From NCBI GenBank assembly GCA_027382625.1, contig JAJKFJ010022070.1, positions 62,001-126,000 on the forward strand: DNA of 64,000 nucleotides, written 5' to 3'. The notes beneath the pieces were generated by a model. It worked only from the letters and a program-made list of their open reading frames with translations, was not told the origin of the DNA and made no database searches. The translations under genes were made by a program, and so were the position numbers. The stretch comes from Tetmemena sp. SeJ-2015 (Eukaryota > Ciliophora > Spirotrichea > Sporadotrichida > Oxytrichidae). This document shows positions 48,787 to 61,400 of the stretch, in pieces (position 1 is the first letter of the stretch; every line of letters begins with the position of its first letter).

Positions 48787-51414
48787 TCAAATTTGAATAT
48801 CCTCTTCGATATCTTGACTTTGAGTATGACTTTGGTTCTTACTTTGCTATAATAACTTGTCACCTTATTTTTCCATATCCCCATCATTAACTGGATTCTC
48901 AGCTATTAGATTCCTTTGCCTTTCATCTTCAACCTTCTAATTCTTCTTCTTTTCACCTACAGCAGCAATCAATTGGTTTTAATTCAAGTCTACTGAGTTC
49001 CTATTCTCCCCTTCAAAAATGGTAATAAATTATTCATCATGGTCCTCATTAAAGATCTCCAAACTCTTCTAGTTTAGCAAAATAATCTTAGTTTTAGGGT
49101 TCATCCTCTCTTGTGAAGTAGTATCACCTGACTGCTTAATTTTTCTTTTCTTACTACTTTAAATGAATTTATAATTTTAATTAAATAGCAATCTACTTTT
49201 ATTCTTTTTGGAGTCGTTATTACTATTCTCTGGTGCCTCCATGTCTTGAGTGGGGTCTCCCTCTTCTCTTTCCTTCTTTGCTTTTCTCCTCTTAGACTTT
49301 GATTTATGAGGGTTCTGAACTACTGCTCCTGACGCTTAAAGTATTGCTTATTGATGACGAGGATGAGTGCTAGTTGAATAAGAGATCGAGTCTATCCAAG
49401 TTTCATTAAGAGACTTTTACAACGATTTCTTTTCGTAAAGATAAACATTTCCTTAATTAAAATCTTCTCTCTGAGGATGTTAGACTTAATTCTTGCGGTG
49501 AGTATTTATTGTTACAGGGAGAGTTTTGATGCATTCGAAGCTTTTGAGTCCTGCCGGATTTATTTCTATGAAGGAGAATTAGCTTTCTGTAAGTCAAAAG
49601 AAGTCTTCAAGCTGTTAGAGGGATTAAAATTCAATCAAAGATGCATTTACATTTATAAGATTTGGAGAGTTTTACTGCGTCAAAGCATGGAGAGGCTAAC
49701 TTCGAGGGGAGACACTCATCTTAGCTTTGAATTTAAAAATCTATGCCTGATCTTATTTAGAGCTTGCGCCAGTTCCTCCAATTATCACTCCCTTCTATTC
49801 CAATACTTTGTCTAAAATTTCTCTCTGCAAGCTCTAGATTATCGGCTGATGTGTCAGTCCAAGGTTCTTTGCCGCAGCCATTTAGGAACTTGATGTTCCT
49901 ACCTGGTTAACACTCAAATTTAATTTCCCTCTGAGCTTACTACCGCTCAATAAAGAGTCAGCTCCTCCATTTGAAGTTGCAATGCTCTTCTTTTTCTTGA
50001 ACTTAGGGAGAGCTTGAGATATTTTACCATCTTCCTAGCCTAATAATCCCTTATCATACCTTTGATTTTGCTGTTGATCATTAGAAGCGCCCATACTTGT
50101 CTCATTTAATCTGAGTGGCTATTGAAACTATCTTGATTGATTAGTGTTATGAGAAAGTAGCTAAGACGAGTTAATTGCAGCTTTAGCCTCAGGACTGCGA
50201 GTAGAGACTATAGTACTCTTTGAGCGCTTGTGACTCATAATCTTAGGCAAGAAATTACTGCTTGTTCCTGACTGATGATTCAGAAATTGCTTATATTCAA
50301 CTTGTTGGAAAATAATTTCATACTTATTAAATGCTCAAATATATGCCTTTAAAAATCTTTTGCCGATGTTCTTTAAGCTTATCTAGATCAAACTCAGGGA
50401 TCTTTGATATCTGCTTTCTCAGCTTCTTATACTCTCGATATTGCTCGTCCAACTTCTTCTTTTTAAGATTGGGCTCTATATTCACAATCTTATACATTAT
50501 CCTTAGGTTTTCTTAATCTATGCGTTCTGCCTCTTGCACTTTATATGGCATATGTAAACTACCTATATTAACTATCGGCAGTTATTGATTAGGATGAGGT
50601 GCTTAACCCTTTGTTTCTTTCGAATTAATTTGATTTGCAATCGCGCTGCTATCTGACCTTTGGCATGGGACGGGGATTTACTCAACCTCTAAAAATGAAG
50701 GATTAGTTTGTTACAAACATGAATATGATTTCACTAGAAGCATAAGCCCTTTTTAGTATTTGTGCTATTCTTCACTAGTATGTATTTATCCACTTACTTT
50801 TGGATTCTAAATCTCATAGAGCTTCTCAAAAAGAAGCTTATATTATAAAAGTGAAATGATTTTTCTCTACAAGGTGTTGATTCTATTTGAGGATCTCGCC
50901 AACTCTCTCATTTTAGCGATAGGTATGATTGGTATTTTTAAACTACTTGAGTTTATCAAACTGGTGCTTGCGCTCTGTATCCTCTTGCTTTCTAGAATGC
51001 TTGAGTCTCTTTATCTCCTCTTTCACTAATTCCAACTTCTTTTGATGTTGCTCATACTGGCTATAATCACTAATTAGCTTGCTTAATGGAAAGCACTTGA
51101 TTAGAGATTACTTACTGGTGATTTTCATAGACCTTTGCAAATGTCCTATCGTAGAATTTATTGCTGTAAGTGTTTGAGGGTGACTTTCGGTTATCGCCTT
51201 GAGTGTTAGAGTTGTTTGAGTGCGATTTATTTGCGACATTATTCCATTCTACTGGAGGGAGCCTATCTTTTCAGCTTACTTTACTTGGTTTGAAGCGCTA
51301 GCAGGTGAAGAGGGCTTCTGAGATTCCTATTTCAAACATAAGTTATGGAAAATGCAAACTCACATTTTAGATTAGCAAACCCGATGGCTGTTGCTCTAAT
51401 TAAACTGTCTCCAT
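48787..51414 (-). CDS. CFAP97-like coiled-coil protein with basic, disordered C-terminus
   Basis: The start at 51414 opens METVQLEQQPSGLLIQN. It is followed, across small IESs, by DRLPPVEWNNVANKSHSNN, an S/N-rich stretch, and FYDRTFAKVYENHQ. A helical block at 51110-50880 (SDYSQYEQHQKKLELVKEE...) and another at 50560-50340 (MPYKVQEAERIDQENLRIMY...) follow. The IDxEN-L--(I/M) pattern followed by a Lys-rich helix resembles the conserved block of CFAP97/hemingway ciliary proteins; this is pattern recall, not an alignment. The C-terminal part is disordered, with a basic KSKSKRRKAKKERE run near 49280 and the end SQDIEEDIQI, TGA at 48787-48789. IESs between 50330 and 49200 are not resolved and more than one frame is open there. 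Its neighbour upstream begins only about 120 bases away. Confidence 0.55.
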
Positions 51415-51537
51415 TGATAAATTATAATGTGATAACAATAGTTGACGATTAAATTTATTAAAATTAAAACTAAACTCTAGCTTATAAATCTCTATCGAAA
51501 AGACTCAACTTTAGTAGAGAACTCACTATGATATTAA

Positions 51538-53396
51538 TCAAGGGAAGTAACTTGGTTTCTCAAGTCCAGAGACAAGCGTGAAGCCAGCGATGTGAAGGAG
51601 AGAGATTGCTGCATAGATAGGACCCCTCTTGAGTTGAGGATCTTCGAAGGCCATCCCCATGAACTCTCCATCCAAAGCGAAAGACAAAGTTCCATTGTTC
51701 ATGTTTAAGCATACTCCAAGATTCCTTTAAAGTCTATTCTTTTTAAATGAGATTTAAGGTTTTAAAATTCCCTTTTTCTTGAACTGCTTTCCATAGGGCT
51801 TTCCGACTGCATTAGAACCGTGTCTCAGCTATCCAAGACCGTAGTAGGCGAATCCAAAATCGTAATCAGAGAAGGAACTATTGACATTAAAAGTTTGCTG
51901 TGTTGTCACACCCACTTTCAGCTCATGTTCAGTCCTTGAATCAGCTATGATCTCCCAGTAGTGGATACCATCATACTCTTATTTTTAATCATCTTTATAT
52001 CAGAGAAGGGCCGATTAGATATAGCAGTTCTGAAGTAATAGTTGGATTCACATAGAAAGCGTGTCGATAATCATGAGAGAATACTATCTTTAAGTACTTG
52101 CATAAACTTATGGATACAATTTTAATCTCCTTTGAAGAGTTATCTTGATCCCAACAGAATTCATGATAAACATTGATTTTAATAAGATGACTTAAGAATT
52201 CAATTTTAACTTTACTCACTTAAGAATCCAAACATAGGGATGTTAAGTCTGCTGGTGTCAGCCTTATTCTCCTCTACCTCTGATTTTGCCTTCCTTTAAC
52301 TTGCGAAGTTCTACCTCTTTTAATTACCTGTAAGTTGTTGAGATTAATCAAGCGATTCATTTCTTTAAGTGATTCCTCTGTTATGATTGATAGTCTGGTA
52401 TTTGTAAATTCTTATAAGACTATTAAGAATTTAAGAGAGAATAAGTATTGGAAGATATGGTTATTGACGTTTGAAATAGAGGGTGCATTATTTTGATTAT
52501 GCTGATGGTAGATTAAAGCTTGTTGCTTCTTCTGTATCTTTTTCCTGAGCATGGTTTCGAAAGCCCTGAGGACTTCAGTCTCTGAGTTGCGCTTGAGCAT
52601 CACAGAGAAACGAGTTACCTTCTTACACTTCTTACTGCAGGAAACAAATTCTTCCCCGTTCACAACAAATGAGCAAGTGTCAGGCATGCCTTCGAGAGAT
52701 ATAATAAATTATTTGATAATATTGAATTTTAAGTTGAATAAAGATAAACCACAGAGTTCATTTGAGCATTTGAGTTTCTTGCAGGCCCCTTCATGAGTTA
52801 CGACGTCTTTAATTGCTTGAGGCTTTTAGCAGTGCGAGCACTGGATAGAATAGTGGGAGAGTGCCCTTACGATAAATGCACTGGGTTGCTTAAAGATGGA
52901 GGAGGACTTGCAGGATTTGCATTATAGTCACTTATATCAATTAAAGATCATTTGTATTGCAATTACGATCCTGAGCTTAGGTTGTGCCTTTCTGCTGATG
53001 CTCCACACAAGATTGGCAGAATAAGCTGCCGCACTCAATATTGGAGCACTCTACTGGATTGTGAACCACTTCTAAGGAAAAGTTAGATCATTTGAGGGAA
53101 AAATGTAAAATTTTAGGCCGATTCGGGACGTGTCAGAAAGAAGCACAATCTTAAATTAAATCCATTTGAGATTTGAAAACATGACTTACTATCGCAAAGC
53201 TTGCACAAGAAGTTTATAAATATATGATGATATTAGTCTTCATTCATATCTTCAACTCTGGGAAGGATAGTCTTAGAATGTCAAAGCCACCAAGTTGTGA
53301 ATGGCTGGATTAATGACCTCCTTGGTTTACACCTTAAGACCCAGGACCTGACACATTCAATGATGCATTATTTGCTGAGAAATTTGAGTTGCTCAT
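51538..53396 (-). CDS. RING / TRAF-type zinc finger / SPRY protein, probable E3 ubiquitin ligase
   Basis: The start at 53396 opens MSNSNFSANNASLNVSG, a disordered leader. Cys-rich segments follow: FLCKLCD near 53200, then VECSNIECGSLFCQSCVEHQ (53070-53010) and CKSCKSSSIFKQPSAF (52920-52870), which together look like a RING finger. QCSHCQKPQAI...HEGACKKLKC follows, typical of TRAF/SIAH-type fingers. A helical segment (FETMLRKKIQKKQQ, 52560-52500) precedes a C-terminal SPRY domain: YDGIHYWEIIADSRTEHELK near 51990-51930, DYDFGFAYYGLGQLRHGSNA, and GTLSFALDGEFMGMAFEDPQ to the end (TGA 51538-51540). Ring, adaptor fingers and SPRY in this order suggest a substrate-recruiting E3 ligase. Several AT-rich IESs split the domains. 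Confidence 0.75.
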
Positions 53397-54075
53397 TTAT
53401 CTCTCTTTGAATTCGATTGATAAATCTTAATAATTAATTTATATTATAATTGTTAAATTTATATTATTGAAACTAGTAGCAAAGTTATAGTAGTTTGAGA
53501 GAATGACTTGAGATTTTACAAAATATTATTAGAAATTATCATTTAACTTTATATTATTAAATCAAAATATATTTCTGAGTCCACTCTTCAGCAAATCACT
53601 ATAGCAGTAAGTTAAAAATAATTAAGTTTGCCGCCATTAAATTATTTGTCTTTAAGGAACTGTTTCTCAAATTCTTTCTAAAAACATATTATAAATGTTG
53701 AAACACCTTTTTATTTGAGGCTATGAGAAATTTTGGAATTTTATGAGGAAAATTTTATGACTACTATCAATAAAATGCTTTGCCTATTTTAGTTTATCAC
53801 GGAATTTTGTTAAATGGATTATTTAAAAAATTAAAAAAAACATTAAATCACTTTTATTTTACTAATTCTTTAACTTTGAACTTAAGGTATATCAAACTTA
53901 GAAATGTTAACTAGAAAACGATATATGCCTCTTTTCTTTAAAATGAGATTCATGCATAAGAGCACTAATGTTTAGAATTTTATAGATTTTATTAGGTATT
54001 GGTTAGTTTTGGTATTTTATATTTAGAACTGAGTACTAAATTTATAACTTTTATCTTGGCATGCTATTGCGTTGT
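53397..54075. other. AT-rich intergenic region
   Basis: Lies between the 5' end of the RING/SPRY gene and the 3' end of the GTPase gene. No open frame of interest was found. Confidence 0.55.
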
Positions 54076-55998
54076 TCATTTTTTAATTTTGAGCTCTTGT
54101 ATAATGAAAGGCTGGCACTGAGAGTTAAGGACTATTTCACTTTTCTTTATAAGGCTATTTTTAAGGACACTTCCTACTTCATTGCTACTTCTCACTAATG
54201 ACCTTCTAAGTGCAGCCTTTATTTTCTTCCTTTCCTCAAATGTGACAGCCACAGACTTTCTGCCTTCATATTTGCTTGCTGACTCAAACTATTTTCCTTA
54301 AGTTTAGTATTTAGATCTTGGCGTTATAGACGCTGTTTCGTCCGAAAGATTTTAAGAAGTCAGGGATGGATTTTAAGGGTGTGTATTATCTGTAAGAGCA
54401 AGATTTTGGCTTTTGAATTTGGTTGTCTATTCTATCTGATTAGAGCTCTCTCTGAACTATGTATGTGATATCTTTTAGCCACTATTAATTCCAGATTGCT
54501 TGAGCATATAAAGCAAAAGAAATAATTGAATTATTTGTTGAGATCGAAACGATTGAGAGAGCCACTTCTTGCTCTTGATTCAGAGTTAGCTCTTAATTTA
54601 GTTGCTAGAGAGTGTCTTCTATCCTACCTCAGCATCTTTCTCTATTCTTTCAAAGTCTGATTCAGCCACATAAACCCATCTATTGCTCCTGAGCCAGTTT
54701 CAGATGAGCATTATCTAGAGTTAGTTAGTTAGATACATTATTTATCATTAAATCTTACCTTAGTGCCCAAGGTCTGTCGATTATAGATTCCAAGTTGAGA
54801 CTCTTGATCAAGTGAGTTTCATCAAATGACTATAGTTTGTCAACTTTATTGGCCAGGAATAGTATAGGTTAGCACTTGCCCTTTATATCTATATTGATGA
54901 ATAAATTAGCATAGATCCTCAAAAGATTTCACTCACCTGAATGGTCCAGCATCATTTCTAGCTCATTCTTTACCACTTAGATTCTCAATTTATCAGAGGT
55001 GTCCACAATTAGCATGTTATTAAATACAATTACAAATATAGTGTCTATCACAAATACTACAGCCTAAACAAAGATAATTTTATAACTCCAACTTATAATA
55101 ATCTATCAGCATAATATCTCGATCAAGATGGAAGCCATTGCTCAAATATAATTATCAAATATGCTAAGACTTGAAAGGACAAATTTCAATCTTCAAAATT
55201 GTTTCAATCGAAAGCATCGATTAGATTGTTAAACTTACGTTTGCAAAAATAATATTTCATTAACTAATTTATTTGCATCCTAATAAAATAGCTCCCATAA
55301 GTCTCTTTGTCTATAAACTTTAAATGGAATATATTTAAATAAGATGTCTATAATTATGAGGCTGTATGTCGAATACTATGAAGTCACCTCCTTAAATCAG
55401 AATACAGAAATTGATTTTGTAGATCATTATAAATTTAAATAACCTCCCAGTCTCATCTTCGTAAAAGTTTCAATCTGAATTGCTCCACCAGTTTCACTGG
55501 AATTACCATTCATTGAAACTCCACTCTACAGAATAAACTTGGGGTTGTAATCTGAGAAATCGCCTTTGGAATCTTAAACAAAACTCTTTTACAAATATTA
55601 AGAATCCCTAGTGGAAGGTTTTCTTCCCTTTGGAGAAAAGTTATTATCTATAGGTAAATAAAAACCTAGAATATTATATTTTGTGTATAGGAGTGAGTTC
55701 TTAGCCCGGGGTAAAGATTCTAACTTTAAATATATATACCCAAAAAAAATATATTTAAAGCCTACTGACGACAGACTTTTGGTGTGGTCCTCATCAACTC
55801 TGGAAACTAATTTCCTCTTGAACTAAAACAATTGTTACAAACAAGTATAAATAATTTAGGCTGCTTTGAGGTTTAAGCTCTTCATAAAACACTTACCTTC
55901 CTTGGATTGAGAATGTTGATGAGAGTTGATTTGCCAGCGTTGTCCAAGCCTGTGATGAGGATCGTGGGAGTTTTATTTTTGCCCTACTAAGAACCCAT
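54076..55998 (-). CDS. ARL6: Arf-family small GTPase, ARL6 (BBS3)-like, with a C-terminal extension
   Basis: The start at 55998 gives MGSQQGKNKTPTILITGLDN with the P-loop GLDNAGKS. The next segments, in order and split by IESs, are: DEDHTKSLSSVGF, matching the switch I area; DFIVFDI, then RQRDLWELFYQD, matching switch II and after; AVVFVIDTSDKLRIQVVKNE; PILFLANKVDK, the NKxD guanine-specificity motif; a C-terminal ETGSGAIDGFMWLNQTLKEQ. The order and wording (VIDxSDRLR, ANKxD, RPW) fit ARL6 best among Arf-like GTPases, from memory of that family. ARL6 recruits the BBSome to membranes. The frame continues about 120 codons past the G domain into a basic, Ser-rich tail ending FIIQELKIKK (TGA 54076-54078), unusual for the family. 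The tail might be a separate gene, though frames connect. Confidence 0.65.
55004..55045 (-). other. 42-base IES in the GTPase gene, pointer GACAC
   Basis: GTGTC (GACAC on the coding strand) lies at 54999-55003 and 55041-55045. Deletion joins AVVFVIDT to SDKLRIQVVK in frame and restores the conserved GTPase strand, which is independent support. Confidence 0.8.
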
Positions 55999-56433
55999 AA
56001 ATGTTTTTTCGCAATTAAAGCTAAATTTATTAGACTTTATAGGATTCTAATAAATTTGAATCAGTCAAAAGAGGAACTTAATTTAGTATAATATTTGGAG
56101 ATTGGATTAAGATAGAATAAAGCTGTGAGATTAAGCAGCTTGTTGAATAATAAACTTTAATATAAAGAGGACTATTTCACTTGATTTTTAAAGATATAAT
56201 TTAAAGCTTAAGACTCAAAATAAATAACTTAATAGTAGTTTAGAGAGTGTTAAAACCTACTTTTTAGATTTTCACTCGTCAATATTCACAAGTAAGTCTG
56301 AGTTTTCGCCTATAGTAAAGATAAGATTGAAAGTAAGCATTCCAAATGCCTTCTTTTGAATCTTCTCTCATTATTTCATTCTTTTTTTAAAGTCTAGTTG
56401 GGTCATGGGTTAACACGTAGCATGAGGGACTAG
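55999..56433. other. Intergenic region with a possible small MDS
   Basis: Mostly AT-rich. On the minus strand, 56385-56280 reads KNEIMREDSKEGIWNAYFQS and on to TGA, a coding-like stretch. It could be the true 3' end of the SAM-domain gene or part of the GTPase gene. Confidence 0.35.
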
Positions 56434-58305
56434 TCACACTAGTTATGAGCGTGTTTTAGAAGGTGATATAAAAGTCTATTATATATATACTCTGGTGGGG
56501 TACTTAATTCCACTAATTATAATTATAAGTCTAGTTGGAGGCCTTAGCCTTAGTAATTTAAGGAGTTCCAAGAACCTAGGTCTTTGATCGAAAATAAAAA
56601 GATATGAATGATGTGGGGTTCAGGAAAGTTGGAGTTTGTGGCTTATTATGGTCTTAGTTGTTCAGTTTAAAGTAATGGCAAGGTTCCTGAAGTTGATTGG
56701 CACGATTTTAAGATTCTTTCTCAGATGGAGATCTCTGTGAAATCTCTTAACGCAATCTCATCTACTTGGACTACTTTTCGAACTCTTTGAAGTCTGATTT
56801 GATTTGTCTCCTAGAGGTCTGCCTAGAAGCTTCCTCTTAGAAACTAATCTCTGATTTAGCTTGTTGACTGCCAGTTGCATCAAGAAGCTTCTCCTTGTAG
56901 TACTTAGGGTTAGCACTGAATGAGTTTTATAGCAACAGCTAAGCTCTCTTCCTGCTTTTACAGAGAATGACTGGCAACTTGATCTAAGACTCGGCTTATT
57001 GCTTTTAAATTTAGTAATGAGGAGCTTAGATTGAGATGTAGTCAATTTTGCTAGGTATTTGCTTTTAAGATGCAGAACTCAAAAGAGTTAGTTCATTAAC
57101 TTAAGCCATATTTTCACAGAAGATTGCTGCTGCAGCTTTTTAAGAGAAGATATTTTGAGGAATTGAAGTCACCACTCTTGCTTTTGAAAGTTGAAGAAGA
57201 AATTTAGTCATCTCTCAATTGTTAGGAGCTTAACTACTCATGATCAAAGCAAGAATCAATATCTCCGATAGAGGGAGAAGAAAATTACTCTCCATCAATA
57301 AGTGCATTAGAAAAGTCTGAAATCTCAAAGTTCTTGTCCTGAGTAAGTTTGCTTGCTGAAGACTTGTGAGGAGTCTTTTAGATAGAGCTACTAGAGAAGT
57401 CTTCATGAGGCTGAGATTGAGACTGCAACTCTTTCTCAAATAGAGTTACTTTATCTTGCACTCTTTTGAGACTACTTGATTTTTTCATCTCAAGAGATTT
57501 TAACTCTAGTAGTTTGTCAAAGCCTAATTGATGGGGAGATGGGGTCTTGAAACTATCAGTTTTGACTTCAGATACATCATCCTAACTCAGGTTTGCAATG
57601 TTTTGTGTTACTTTAGATGCAGATGTAACTCTTGAAGGCAAAGTCTGAGAAGAGGTAACTTTATCAAAGTTTTTGTGGTAGACTTTTGTTTGACCAGAAT
57701 AGTTGTTTGTATTCAAACTGACATAATGTTCTTGAACTTGATCACTTTCGCTTTAAGTTTTCGCAAACTGATTTCTTCCAACTTTCCCTTCCTCTAAATT
57801 CTTTATAAAATCATTAAATATTTTCTTTATTAAGCTTCCTCTTTAGTTGGCGCCAAATTCAAATTCAAATGGTGGTTTTGGCGCTCTACCTTTGAATTTG
57901 AATGGCTGGCTGCGTCAGGTGTATCTTTTATCAAAGTTGGGGTACTAAATAGGTCGCTCTTTGGAAAGTTCTAAGCCTCAAGCGATGCTGAAGATTTCCC
58001 ATAGGAACTTGACTGACTAGATTTGTGTTTCTCCCAAGTGCAAATCAGATCAATGAGGTCACCGCAAGTCATTTAGCAACTTTCTATCAACATATTAGAG
58101 AGAACAGTTGAAGAACTTAATATATATGCAAGAGATTAGAAGCTTAAATTTAAATTTCTGAACTTGAGCTTGAGAGTTTGCTAAAGCGCTCCAAAGTGAT
58201 GCCATGATGAAGGAAGATTTCACTGTACTTGTGATGTAAATTGCAAAGTTTTAGGAGCTCATGCATTGAGAACTCATCTTTAAAGTTTAATGATTGATCT
58301 TGCAT
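56434..58305 (-). CDS. SAM-domain protein with long disordered Ser/Lys/Gln-rich region
   Basis: The start at 58305 opens MQDQSLNFKDEFSMHELLKL. Residues after this (CNLHHKYSEIFLHHGITLER) and, across an IES near 58090-58160, MTCGDLIDLICTWEKHK match the helix pattern of a sterile alpha motif: Leu-rich helix, central helix with a 'G-I-T-L' turn, and a 'G-D-L...L' C-terminal helix. SAM domains mediate protein or RNA binding. The remainder (58040 to about 56560) is disordered, with SPxx and KTPxx motifs (FKTPSPHQLGFDKL, SSPSIGDIDSCFD) that could be phosphorylation sites, and a C-terminal basic region (EASRQTSRRQIKSDFKEFEK). TGA at 56434-56436 is the probable end. Several IESs (for example 57060-57120, 57740-57830) leave exact joins open. 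The SAM call is from pattern only. Confidence 0.55.
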
Positions 58306-58474
58306 TAAATTTAATTTATTAACAATTTTCTAACTCCATCTGCACTAAATCAAATTCATATTTTGTTCGTTATCCCTCCTCAAAATTAACCTTCTCTTGT
58401 GATGAAATACGTCACACATATAATTCGTCATGATATAATGAAATAAATGATCGCTCTTCTACTTGAAATTTAAC

Positions 58475-61400
58475 TCAGTTGCTATACTTCAAAGGAGATA
58501 TAGAGATGTTTGCTGAGTTTATTCCTCTTTCATCATTCTTTAAAAATGAATGATTATTATTATTATTCTTAAGGGGAGACAAGGTGTTTGCGCCTTAGTT
58601 AAGAGTTAAGGTAACAGTTTGAGGAATCTTTTTCTTGCAGACTCTTATCCATTTGCGCTTCCTTACCATGTCGAATAGAGCTTAATTCTTATGGAATGGA
58701 CTACTAAAATCTACTGCAAATGACCATCCTTCCTCATCTGTGAATTCAGGATGCTTATCTACATGCCAAATATCCTCCCATTCCCAATCTAGATTTCATT
58801 TAAATGAACGACATTAAATTTATGATCTTTGGATGGGAGCTTAAAAGCTTCTTTCGGTAGATTTAAATCACAAAATATTCACTTATTTAAACGCTTATGC
58901 TTTAATTATAAACTCACCTTTCTAGTCACTCCAGTTATGCCTCTCGCCAGGTAAAAGTGTGCTTGTCCAGTTGCTCAGCCACCATCTTTAATTCTCGTAT
59001 GTCACAAATATCTTCCTTTTTGGCTGTACTACCTAGCTTGATGAATATAATAATTATAAAACTCCAGCTTGATTCTTTCCTAGATGAATTTAAAACTCCC
59101 TCTAACCCTCTATCACCGCCATTGATTCTGTCACCTCCTCGAATCTAAGTACTGTAACTTAGAGGGTTGTATGTTGCATGTCCTGGAGTTTGGACATCCT
59201 CATCCTCTTCATAGTTACTATCACTGTCACTTGCCGCACTATAAAATGCCTCATTTTACCTCTAGCTAACATAGCCTTGAATGGCTCCCTACTCATCTTT
59301 CTAGTCATATTCTTGGTCGTTATTTTACTGAGTCATACTGTCAAATCTAGCCAATACTTCTTGGTTTAGAGCCACTGATGTTTGAGGGAGAGTTTTTTGC
59401 GAATTCTTTAGTTTCATTTCATTTCCAACTTTTTCATTTTCTCCAAAAAATAATGGATTAGATGCTGATTTTAAACTCATCCACATAGTGCGGCTTCGAC
59501 TTTTATCCCCTCTATTATCATCATTTTTGTTGGATTGCGTTGGTGGTGAGAGGGATTAATTCGAGAATTTGGCTGGAGATCCTTAGTTCAAAGCTTAATT
59601 ATAATTAAATCAAAAGTAAAGTTTTGAGTTCAACACTTCGACCTTAACATTTTCGTATTAATGTTTGGTTGTTTTGTCTCCCGAACCTTCTTTAAAAGAA
59701 GCCCCTTAAATCTATTTTGGCTTGTACTCCTTTCTTCTTTGATCATTTAAGCCCTCATCTCTTAAATTTAAATAATTAAATACTACATGATGATTTCAAA
59801 AATTAATGAAACTTGACATAAATTATGGGTCTTCCTCTCTACTATCTATGTTATTCTCCTATGCCTGCATTCTATTCTCATTTTATGATTGATCCAGGCT
59901 ATCCAAACTTAACTCTTAGCTTTCACCTTTGCGATTACCTGAATATGGTTAGATTGGCTTCTTGCTTGGTGTCTGCCTTATGTTTTTTGCACTAGAACTG
60001 TGCTTAAAATTAATTGCAATCCTTAATCTTAAAGCTGCATTGTTTTGTTGTTCTTTGCTTGAGGTATGAGCTTATCTTACGCTATCACACTTCCTTATCT
60101 GCGCTCCTCTCCTATTTCATCAAAAGTAGTTGATTTCTCATACCGAGGTCTAGATTTTTCAAGTCTCTGAATTTTCTGTCCGAAGTAACTCCATAGTTTA
60201 GGAATCAAAACTGAGAGTGGGAGTCTGAAAGGGTAGGCCTCTGAGAAGAATCATATCCTTCACTTTCTAAATAAAGATCTTCTTATAGTCTGAGTAACTA
60301 TAAGGTGAGTCATTTCTAATACACATTTAATTGGCTCATGTTTTAAAAAATACTTTAGTGGCAACAATTTTAACGAGGACTACGCAAAACTCTGAGTGAA
60401 AGAGAGTGGCAAGCCAAATTCCCAATATTACAAAAACACGGATTGGCATGAAGTATAGCCCAATTAAAATTGGAAGCGGTAAGAGGATGACTTCTTTCAT
60501 GAGCAATACTGCTTTCTCTGGGTCTCTCCAGTATATGAAATCTTCAACAAAATCATAGGACATCTTCACTCCATCTGAGATAGTTCCCATTATCATTTGA
60601 ATGAATCGCATGTTCTTTAGATAATCAGGCTAAGGCCGCTTGAACTCCGTTTTATAGTAGAAATTATAGAAGATAAAGCAAACCAATAAGACTGGAACCA
60701 TAGCTAATGTGAGCTCATAGAAGTAAATGAAAAACGATGCTTGGATAAGGAAGTTGAAAGTCTGTTTGCTATTTTAAATTGTGATGCAGTCATGGACATA
60801 CTCATAAGCCATCACAGGAATATATTCAGTAATACATTTGAAGAGAAATATTTTAAAGAACATCTATGCTTTTTAAAAATCTCTAAAAGTTATCTCCCAA
60901 TAGAAATGGGTCAAACCCAGGAATAGCTTTATCTTTGTGACCTTGCACGTTGAATCCTAATTAAGGGATTGCAAATAGCTATTGAGTTATCTCTAAAGAC
61001 GAGGGTAAATTTTTATCCACTGCTCCAGATTTTCTGTCAGTTGATTTAGGTCTTATATTAAATTTAAGATATACTTATTTACTTAGTTCTTTGATTTTTC
61101 TTAGTTTCCTTAGTCTCTTCACTCCCTCTCTTCTTTCTAAAATTTAGGCTGGCAAAAAATCCACCAGGACTTTAAGTACTATTTTTATCTTTATCTCTCT
61201 AGCCACTTCCACTTCCTCCTCTTTTCTCAATAGTGGATCCATTGCCATTAGCCAAGCCTAGTTTGGAGGCTAAGTCAGTTTTACCCTCAGTTTCTCCATT
61301 TGTTTGGTGTTTGATAGCTTTACTAGACTCGATGTTTAGCCGCTAAGATATATATATATATATATAAAAGAAATTAAATGGTGCTAAGTCAAATCAGACA

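Noticed and set aside
57845..57905. Inverted repeat around TTGGCGCC...GGCGCTC with CAAATTCAAATT.
   Set aside because: Lies within coding sequence of the SAM-domain gene, where repeated L-N-L-N-L codons explain it.
61348..61368. TA microsatellite.
   Set aside because: A simple dinucleotide run within an IES-like stretch of the C2/DysF gene; nothing further to say.
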